Below are positions 58,611 through 64,000 of a stretch of 64,000 bases of DNA, piece after piece. Under the pieces are notes generated by a model that had not been told where the DNA came from, made no database searches, and worked only from the letters and a program-made list of their open reading frames with translations. The stretch comes from JAUWVG01 sp964633715. GTDB lineage: Bacteria; Acidobacteriota; Aminicenantia; Aminicenantales; Aminicenantaceae. How positions within the stretch are numbered: position 1 is the stretch's first letter; each line of letters opens with the position of its first letter. Made by a program: the position numbers and the translations under genes. The stretch covers positions 22,432 to 86,431 of the forward strand of contig CAZWHQ010000014.1 of the NCBI GenBank assembly GCA_964633715.1, read 5' to 3'.

Positions 58611-60198
58611 TCCAGTCTTTTATTTTAAGGGAAGAAATTTTTAGAACAGGATGAAGAGTTTTTGGCGAATGAGCGAGGAGATCGTCTTTTTTGAAAAAAC
58701 GTTCGTCTCGTTTGATCTTGAGTGTATTTCCATTGGAGATGTAATTGGCAGTTTGGAGGCCTCCGAGAAGAAACACAGCCTTGTTTTCACCTTCGATTGT
58801 AAAACCATCTCCAGATGCTGTGATGGATGCATTGACGACCAGTTTTTGTGGAGCTTGACTGTCAATAACAATATGTCCTGCCTTTTTTGTATCATTAAAA
58901 AAATCTTTCCCAGTTGCAAAGATGTTGAGCATGGATTTTGACTCTTTGATATAGGGAATGCCTTCCCACCACTTGAGCCCCTGTTGGATAAGATGCGAGG
59001 AAATGGTGACTTTATCAGATGAAATGAATGTGAAGTTGACTCCGTTGAGAAGACTGGGGATTTCTTCATTTTTGACGAGTTGAGCCTGTCCTGATGGGTC
59101 TATTATTCCTCCACCAAGGGACAGTATCGATCCATTAATGATAACGATTCCTTGTGGTATCTTTTCATAAAACTTAATTTCCTCTGGCGTGATAAATAGA
59201 GTGTTCTGTGGATTGAGACTGAATTTGAGAATCCATACTCTTTCTCCTATTGTAAAAGATAAAACCTGAAAATCCCCTTCGATGGCCAGGATCAATTCCT
59301 CACAGTCACCCTGCACAAAGATACCTCCAAGCCCGTAATCGTCCTGGAGAAGGTAGACGCCTTCGGGAATGGATTCATCCGTTGGCTCCAGTCCGAGTGC
59401 CAACCGCAGTTGGGAGATGGACAGAGACTGAGGTTGGAAAAGATCTATTCTAAAGGCCTCTTCTATCTGGGGAACTGCGGTTTGTGAGAGGATATTATCT
59501 CCAGAAAAACTGATTTGTCCCGGGAGCTTGTTTTCCTCCGAGGGCAAAAAATCCACAGGATTGAAAGCGATAAAATCAGATTTTTGCTCAGGTGTCAATT
59601 CCTGGTCCAGGAGAAATGAAAACCTTGCCAATGGGAGATATCCAGAAATAACCTCCACCTCCAGATCTAGTGTGGAGATTTTGTTGGCTTTGAAGTTATA
59701 AAGAGTTCCCGAAGATTCGATCGTGACAGAAAAATTAGCTAAAAAAGATTTTTCTGCTATATCCATATGGTCCAGCACCCCAGCGGTTTGGTATTCCCAA
59801 CTCATCCACTTCCAGCTAGATGTTTTATAAAAGGGGACTTTTGTTCCAACTGCTTTTTCTAAAATATGTATCCCTCCCAGGAGTGTCTCTTCCTTAAGGG
59901 TTTCCATCTCTGAATCTGAAAGCACTACGGGGCTCGATTGTCCAGAGATACTGTTTATAAGGAAGTCGTAGCCCTGCTTTATTCCATTTTCAGAAGCATA
60001 ATTGATAAGGACTGTATTTTTTTTGTAGGCACCGATTTTCATATAGATTTGTGACATCAGGAGCATACTCATTCCCATCGAACAAAAGACAAATGAAATG
60101 AAAAGAGAGAGAAGTGTGATCGCACCTTGCCGCCTTGTGAACCGGTTTCTACCGAGAAGTGGATAGAGCCGTATTCTTAGGGAAAACAGAAATTTCAT
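58600..60198 (-). CDS. PilX/GspK-like large minor pilin component
   Basis: 532 residues with GGAGAAAA before the ATG. The N-terminus RRQGAITLLSLFISFVFCSMGMSMLLMSQ resembles the hydrophobic start of PilX proteins, with Gly-Ala in place of a cleavage site and no Glu at +5, as in GspK-type subunits. The rest is long and beta-rich with no recognisable domain. It overlaps the PilW-like gene by 50 bases, so the operon is tightly packed. Assignment relies on the N-terminus and neighbours. Confidence 0.7.
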   Translation of the reverse strand: MKFLFSLRIRLYPLLGRNRFTRRQGAITLLSLFISFVFCSMGMSMLLMSQIYMKIGAYKKNTVLINYASENGIKQGYDFLINSISGQSSPVVLSDSEMETLKEETLLGGIHILEKAVGTKVPFYKTSSWKWMSWEYQTAGVLDHMDIAEKSFLANFSVTIESSGTLYNFKANKISTLDLEVEVISGYLPLARFSFLLDQELTPEQKSDFIAFNPVDFLPSEENKLPGQISFSGDNILSQTAVPQIEEAFRIDLFQPQSLSISQLRLALGLEPTDESIPEGVYLLQDDYGLGGIFVQGDCEELILAIEGDFQVLSFTIGERVWILKFSLNPQNTLFITPEEIKFYEKIPQGIVIINGSILSLGGGIIDPSGQAQLVKNEEIPSLLNGVNFTFISSDKVTISSHLIQQGLKWWEGIPYIKESKSMLNIFATGKDFFNDTKKAGHIVIDSQAPQKLVVNASITASGDGFTIEGENKAVFLLGGLQTANYISNGNTLKIKRDERFFKKDDLLAHSPKTLHPVLKISSLKIKDWNEK

Positions 60199-60880
60199 AG
60201 ATTTTCTCCGGATCTAGGGTTAGAGTGAGAAAAATTTTCACCAGGTTGGTTTCAGGTGCAAAAGAGCACAAAAAAGATTCAACCTCTTCGCATAATGGTT
60301 GGGCAGGGCTTGAGTTGACTTTCCTTCGGAGGATTTTCTTACTCTTATCGAGATAAAAAGAGATCTTATTCAGCAGATGAAATTCGCTTTCATCGATTGA
60401 ATAGGAATTTATGAGAGATGAAAAGAGAACAATACCTGTACTGTCGACAGAAGAAATTGTCTGGATTTCTCCATATGTGGCAGAAGCAAAAATAAGCTCC
60501 ATGCCTTTTTTAAAGTCTGAAGTGTCCAGGAGTGGTATCCTTGTCTGTCCTGCAAAGAGTGGATTATTGAGATAAAAACATCCTTCAACTCTTCTGAGTA
60601 TGAGAGTGTTCCCTTCTGCCTTGAGTGAAGTGACAATTTCTGGGCAACTGAGATCTGTGAATCCCTTGCCGCATTGTTGGAGATCTCCCCTGATTTTGTC
60701 TAAGGCCACACAGGCCGCTGTGTTGGCCTCTTGACTGGACTTGATTTTTTTAAAATGGTCCCTGCTCAAAGAAAAAACTTCAAGTACTCCCATTACGATA
60801 AAAAGAAACAGAGCGATGCTTATAAGGTTTTCAATTAAGGAGATTCCCTTATTAATCCAAATTCTTCTTTTTTTATTCAT
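60149..60880 (-). CDS. PilW-like minor prepilin
   Basis: 243 residues. The peptidase site is NKG|ISLIENLISIALFLFIVMGVLEVF with Glu at +5. A helical stretch follows (DHFKKIKSSQEANTAACVALDKIRGDLQQCG), then a beta-rich body with paired cysteines (QCG ... LSCPE), typical of PilW/GspJ. It starts seven bases after the PilV-like gene, with no strong ribosome site, which suggests translational coupling. Confidence 0.83.
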   Translation of the reverse strand: MNKKRRIWINKGISLIENLISIALFLFIVMGVLEVFSLSRDHFKKIKSSQEANTAACVALDKIRGDLQQCGKGFTDLSCPEIVTSLKAEGNTLILRRVEGCFYLNNPLFAGQTRIPLLDTSDFKKGMELIFASATYGEIQTISSVDSTGIVLFSSLINSYSIDESEFHLLNKISFYLDKSKKILRRKVNSSPAQPLCEEVESFLCSFAPETNLVKIFLTLTLDPEKIYEISVFPKNTALSTSR

Positions 60881-60887
60881 CGTTTTC

Positions 60888-61274
60888 TTAAAATCCGAGA
60901 CTCCTGGAAAAATAGAGAAGCAACCGAATCTCTCTTTGTGGGGAATTTTCCGGATAACATCCCATTTCGATGCAGGATAAATTTATTGAAACCGTTTGAT
61001 AATGCCAATTCCATATGTAAGTGAGTTCACTGGATGGATCTTTTATGCGCTCTTCATGGTTTCCCTCCTCTAGTGCAGATCCTTTGAAAGAGGATGATTT
61101 GAAGTATTCGAGTTTGGAGGAAAGGAGTTCCGAAATTTTTAATCTCTCTTCGCTGCTTTGTTTGCTCAACAGTGATAACAAAGTCAGCTGTGCTGTTCCG
61201 AGAATCAACAGGAAAATAATCACAAAAGAGATCAGAATCTCAATGAAACTGAAACCCGATTTTTTTTTAATCAT
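60888..61274 (-). CDS. PilV/GspI-like minor prepilin
   Basis: 128 residues. The cleavage region KKKSG|FSFIEILISFVIIFLLILGTAQLTLL has Glu at +5. A short helical and beta body follows, with a Cys pair (LSCIEMGCYPE). First gene of the four-gene minor-prepilin operon. No major pilin, retraction ATPase or secretin gene is present in the window, so the cluster must act with a pilus apparatus encoded elsewhere. Confidence 0.83.
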   Translation of the reverse strand: MIKKKSGFSFIEILISFVIIFLLILGTAQLTLLSLLSKQSSEERLKISELLSSKLEYFKSSSFKGSALEEGNHEERIKDPSSELTYIWNWHYQTVSINLSCIEMGCYPENSPQREIRLLLYFSRSLGF

Positions 61275-61525
61275 CAGAGCATCTATCCTGTGATCTCTGT
61301 TGCAGAAGACGTGCCAAGTTTAGAGTTTTTTCTTGCCTGAAAATCTGGGGATGAATCCATTCCGTCAAAAAAAGTTGTCAACCGCTTTCCGAAAAGACCA
61401 CAATAGTTGACAAGTTGTTCGAATAAGACATAAAAATAACTCTGGATTAAATATAGATTATAATCATTGAAATGCCACTGTAGTTATTTTATGATAATTT
61501 CGAATCAGAACATGGATTTGGGGCT

Positions 61526-62800
61526 GTGAAAAAGCTGAATCTCAGACGAAAACAAATTTGCGGCTTGCTGTTGATCCTTTTCTCTACGGTTTTAAACAGT
61601 GCCCAAGTGGTCAAGGTGAGAGTTGTATTGGTCGATGCTCATGTCCGCTTAAAGCCAACAATAGACAGTATGATTTTGGCTGCGGTTCCAGTGGGGACAG
61701 AGCTGGAATCAGTGGGGAAAACAGATGAATGGTATAAAGTGAAGCTTCCTCCGGACGAAAAGGGCTTTGTTGTGACTGGATATCTACACAGCAGTGCGGT
61801 GAACCTTTTAACTGAAGAGAAACCTGAAGAGGAATTAGTGGTTCAACCTGAAAAAGATATGAAGTATCCAGATAGGCCTGTACCTCAACAACCTGTAGTC
61901 TATCGAAATAGACAACGCAAAACTTATGGTATCGAATTTGGTTTACGTGTATCTGGGAGTGGTGGCTATATTTATCCAGGCGATCTCAATAATGGTTTGA
62001 AGGGATCTTCGGATTTTTTCTACCATAACTATAAAGATGCAACAAATCTGGTCATATCAGGGAGATGGGAACCTGTCGAAATCAGTAATGGCGGAAAGGC
62101 CGAGTTTTTTTTGAATTTCACTCCGAATATTGGTGTGGCCTTTGGTATGGGTTATATAAATGCAGCCAAGGAAGGTAAAATTAGTTACTCTTATGACACC
62201 GTATTTACGAATAATAATGTAGAGCGTTCGGTTGATTTAGAGATAACGGCTTTCCCTATTAAATTCAGCCTGTATTTGGGGATACCTCTGGGGAGGTTGA
62301 TGAAATTTAGTCTAATGGGCGGCGTCGGTTACTATATAGGACAATTTAGATATGATGGTTCGATTGTCTCAGAAGATGTTTCAGAGTTTTTGGGAACACG
62401 TGTTATTGAACAGATTTATTTGTGGAATGCCAAAGAGAATTATCTTGGCTATCATGGAGCAGTGGATTTAGATTGGAACCTCACTAAACATATTGCCTTC
62501 GTTCTCTCAGTCGCCGGACGGTATGCCGTTATGGAGGATTTAAAGGGAACATACGACTATAAAAAATATGTCGACGATGAATTGGCGGAAGAGATCCTAG
62601 AAGAAAGGTCTCTTTGGTATGGTGAGTTTAAGAGCGGAGGGAGATCGTTTTTCGCAATCGGGAGATATGCTGAAAAACCGACTGATCCGAGCTGGTTGTC
62701 TATCCGGAAAGCAAAGATTGCTCTTACAGGTGTTTCTGTCCAGATCGGACTGAAAATAAAATTTGCGACATTTTCAACTCAAAATAGCGGTTTGTTATAA
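61526..62800 (+). CDS. SH3-domain outer-membrane beta-barrel-like protein
   Basis: 424 residues from a GTG at 61526; the ribosome site is poor. A signal sequence (ICGLLLILFSTVLNSAQ) precedes a bacterial SH3 domain (~27-92): VRLKPTIDSMILAAVPVGTELESVGKTDEWYKVKLPPDEKGFVVTGYLH. A linker with many Pro and Gln follows (~95-130). The remainder is a probable eight- to twelve-stranded barrel (YGIEFGLRVSGSGGYIYPGD, FPIKFSLYLGIPLGRLMKFSLMGGVGYYIGQF, VSVQIGLKIKF). SH3b domains bind peptidoglycan, so the protein may link the outer membrane to the cell wall. The 251-base gap upstream holds a possible TTGACA at 61407 and a TATAAT at 61459. Confidence 0.75.
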   Translation: MKKLNLRRKQICGLLLILFSTVLNSAQVVKVRVVLVDAHVRLKPTIDSMILAAVPVGTELESVGKTDEWYKVKLPPDEKGFVVTGYLHSSAVNLLTEEKPEEELVVQPEKDMKYPDRPVPQQPVVYRNRQRKTYGIEFGLRVSGSGGYIYPGDLNNGLKGSSDFFYHNYKDATNLVISGRWEPVEISNGGKAEFFLNFTPNIGVAFGMGYINAAKEGKISYSYDTVFTNNNVERSVDLEITAFPIKFSLYLGIPLGRLMKFSLMGGVGYYIGQFRYDGSIVSEDVSEFLGTRVIEQIYLWNAKENYLGYHGAVDLDWNLTKHIAFVLSVAGRYAVMEDLKGTYDYKKYVDDELAEEILEERSLWYGEFKSGGRSFFAIGRYAEKPTDPSWLSIRKAKIALTGVSVQIGLKIKFATFSTQNSGLL

Positions 62801-62864
62801 CCATAGAACATCTGAAATATAAAATGAGTTGCAGGGATTCAAAACTTAACAATAAAAGGAGAGT

Positions 62865-63335
62865 ATGATGCCTAAAAAGAAAAAAATCGTATTGATTATT
62901 GGACTGGTGGTTGTCCTTATGCTCAGTATGAGTTGTGCACCCGGTAATGTCCGGTTTGAAGAAAAGCCGGCCGGATTCTGGGCCGGCCTGTGGCACGGTT
63001 TAATCATTGTTATAACCTTTATCATAAGCCTTTTTACAGAGAGTGTTAAAATGTACGAGATCAACAATGCTGGAAATTGGTATAACTTTGGATTTTTGCT
63101 TGGAGCGGTGATCGCATTGGGCGGCAGTTGTGGATCGCGAAAGAAATATAAGAAATCCAAAAGTAGGAAGGAGAAAGAGTGGGAAGAAATTGGTGTAAAG
63201 GTCGAAGAGAAAGTCCGGCAGGGGATCAAGAATTGGGTCGACGAAACCGAAGAAAGTGATAGAGAATGGGAAGAGATTGGGAAAAAAATCGAAGAAAAAA
63301 TTAAGCGTGAACTTAAAAATTGGGCTGAAAAATAA
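62865..63335 (+). CDS. WHG-type small lipoprotein with C-terminal amphipathic duplication
   Basis: 156 residues, AAAGGAG before the ATG pair. The lipoprotein signal ends in MLSMSCAPG. The core matches the protein at 35324-35635: GFWAGLWHGLIIVITFIISLFTESVKMYEI, then NNAGNWYNFGFLLGAV. The extra C-terminus is a duplicated charged helix: EWEEIGVKVEEKVRQGIKNWV repeats as EWEEIGKKIEEKIKRELKNWA, a two-copy ~24-residue amphipathic unit. The stop codon lies inside the left arm of the hairpin that follows. The function of this family is unknown. Confidence 0.75.
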   Translation: MMPKKKKIVLIIGLVVVLMLSMSCAPGNVRFEEKPAGFWAGLWHGLIIVITFIISLFTESVKMYEINNAGNWYNFGFLLGAVIALGGSCGSRKKYKKSKSRKEKEWEEIGVKVEEKVRQGIKNWVDETEESDREWEEIGKKIEEKIKRELKNWAEK

Positions 63336-63427
63336 TTGGGGACAGTCCCTAATTATTTAGTAACTTCTTGAAAATAATAAGGTTAAATTCTTCCTAGAAA
63401 TAAGTAGGGACTGTCCCCAATTATTTT
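63329..63427. repeat. REP-like hairpin of the GGGGACAGTCCC type
   Basis: Left arm from 63329 (AAAATAATTGGGGACAGTCC...) pairs with a right arm ending at 63427 over about 30 bases with one mismatch, around a ~40-base loop. GGGGACAGTCCC/GGGACTGTCCCC cores are typical of REP-like elements of RAYT-type transposases in many bacteria. The previous gene's stop codon is within it. The core itself is also a short palindrome (GGGGAC...GTCCC). Confidence 0.7.
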
Positions 63428-63458
63428 GCTAAATTGTTGAAATTGAAATTAAAAAGTC

Positions 63459-63487
63459 TTGACTTTTTTAGCATATGCCCCTATTAT
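63459..63487 (+). promoter_or_regulatory. rRNA operon promoter
   Basis: TTGACT (63459-63464), 17-bp spacer and TATTAT (63482-63487). It is about 190 bases upstream of the 16S gene. Just after the expected start is a perfect 13-base palindrome GCACGATTCGTGC (63503-63515). Confidence 0.65.
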
Positions 63488-63555
63488 ATGGAAGCTTCTT
63501 TTGCACGATTCGTGCATAAATTATAGAAGTCTTTTATCTTTTTAAAGGATAGAAG

Positions 63556-63593
63556 TTTCTTTCTCGGGATAGAAAGAAATTTGATCTTTGAAT
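63556..63593 (+). promoter_or_regulatory. rRNA leader antitermination elements (boxB-like hairpin and boxA)
   Basis: A perfect 9-bp stem (TTTCTTTCT/AGAAAGAAA, 63556-63579, six-base loop) is followed by TGATCTTTGAAT (63582-63593), close to the boxA consensus TGCTCTTTAACA. The hairpin-then-boxA order matches rRNA leaders that bind NusB/NusE. Confidence 0.6.
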
Positions 63594-63657
63594 TTAAGCG
63601 GAGCAGCCAGAATTGATCCAAATTGTCAATTTTTTTTCGATCTAGTTACGCTTAGTC

Positions 63658-63673
63658 CTCCCCTTCGGGGGAG
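63658..63673 (+). other. Leader hairpin with UUCG tetraloop just before 16S
   Basis: CTCCCC-TTCG-GGGGAG, a perfect six-bp stem with a UUCG loop ending about nine bases before the 16S 5' end. It may assist pre-rRNA folding or processing. Confidence 0.6.
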
Positions 63674-63681
63674 TTCTATAT

Positions 63682-64000
63682 CAACTGGAGAGTTTGATCC
63701 TGGCTCAGAGTCAACGTTGGCGGCGTGCATAACCCATGCAAGTCGAACGAGAACCGGGAAGCTTGCTTCCTGGGGACAGTGGCGAACGGGTGAGTAACAC
63801 GTGAGTAATCTGCCCTCGAGTGGGGAATAACTTCGCGAAAGCGGAGATAATACCGCATAACACTCTGAAGCATAAGCTTTCAGAGTCAAAGCCTTCGGGC
63901 GCTTGAGGATGAGCTCGCGGCCTATTAGCTTGTTGGTAGGGTAACGGCCTACCAAGGCTTCGATGGGTAGCCGGCCTGAGAGGGTGTACGGCCACACTGG
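63682..64000 (+). rRNA. 16S ribosomal RNA gene, 5' part
   Basis: AGAGTTTGATCCTGGCTCAG (from 63689) is the universal 8-27 segment. Counting back as in E. coli gives a mature 5' end near 63682. GCAAGTCGAACG, GGCGAACGGGTGAGTAACACG and GGGTAGCCGGCCTGAGAGGG follow in the expected order. About 320 bases, helices 1-13, are present before the window ends. The gene is not truncated biologically. A taxonomic call would need a database search. Confidence 0.98.

Noticed and set aside
63588..63997. Short frames across the 16S gene on both strands
   Set aside because: They overlap the rRNA leader and the 16S gene, which is certain.
1..64000. CRISPR arrays, integrases, tRNA genes or intact insertion sequences
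   Set aside because: No regularly spaced direct repeats, no recombinase or transposase motifs and no cloverleaf-like sequences were recognised by eye; a covariance-model search would be needed to exclude tRNAs fully.

Overview
This 64-kb window looks like a chromosomal segment of a free-living, Gram-negative-type bacterium (outer-membrane barrels, many lipoproteins and exported hydrolases, type IV minor prepilins). The window ends inside the 5' part of a 16S rRNA gene. The 16S signature, the PadR/large-permease pairs and the abundance of exported S9/S41 peptidases fit the Acidobacteriota/Aminicenantes neighbourhood. That placement is an inference from style; no database search was possible. 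No tRNA, CRISPR array, integrase or intact transposase was seen.

Layout. (1) 1-3.9 kb, minus: exported histidine phosphatase, Tat-exported Fe-S aldo/keto reductase, and a fused transporter/spermidine-synthase-like protein that runs off the left edge. (2) 4-8.3 kb: NmrA-like oxidoreductase, small secreted protein, and an alpha/beta hydrolase-ABC ATPase-ABC permease operon. (3) 8.4-21.5 kb: three cassettes, each a PadR-type repressor followed by a very large MacB/FtsX-like permease. Each PadR gene has its own palindrome just upstream. Between them lie an ECF sigma/anti-sigma operon and a head-to-head pair of gene remnants (beta-propeller and S10 carboxypeptidase) fused at one breakpoint. (4) 21.5-30.2 kb: stand-alone TipAS protein, PQQ-type propeller lipoprotein, MATE exporter, tricorn-like S41 protease, short epoxyqueuosine-reductase-like Fe-S protein, and a decayed fourth permease. 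(5) 30.2-43 kb: MFS exporter, 6-bladed propeller protein, alkaline-phosphatase-fold protein, HAD phosphatase, small WHG-type lipoprotein, outer-membrane protein, NhaC antiporter, ABC-2 exporter, ThiF-like E1 enzyme and an exported LanC-like lipoprotein. (6) 43-49.2 kb: exported GyrI-like protein, two exported S9 peptidases and a small membrane protein. (7) 49.3-56.1 kb: a divergent Ser/Thr kinase-TPR operon and a two-gene operon ending in a membrane FHA protein. (8) 56.3-61.3 kb: amidohydrolase lipoprotein facing a four-gene minor-prepilin operon. (9) 61.5-64 kb: SH3/outer-membrane protein, a second WHG-type lipoprotein, then the rRNA promoter, leader and 16S gene.

How it works together. Exported peptidases (S9 twice, tricorn-like S41, an alpha/beta hydrolase and a broken S10) plus MATE, MFS and ABC exporters suggest a peptide-scavenging organism exposed to toxic compounds. 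Regulation is local: PadR repressors, an ECF sigma factor, and a kinase/FHA pair. Long palindromic REP-like hairpins (GGGGCCTGGC type and GGGGACAGTCCC type) sit at gene ends; one supplies the last codons and stop of a prepilin gene.

The most interesting signals are the private PadR palindromes, the REP-like hairpins, the exported LanC-like protein with a CCG zinc-site motif next to an E1-like enzyme, the kinase/FHA divergent locus, and the duplicated WHG-type small lipoprotein family.
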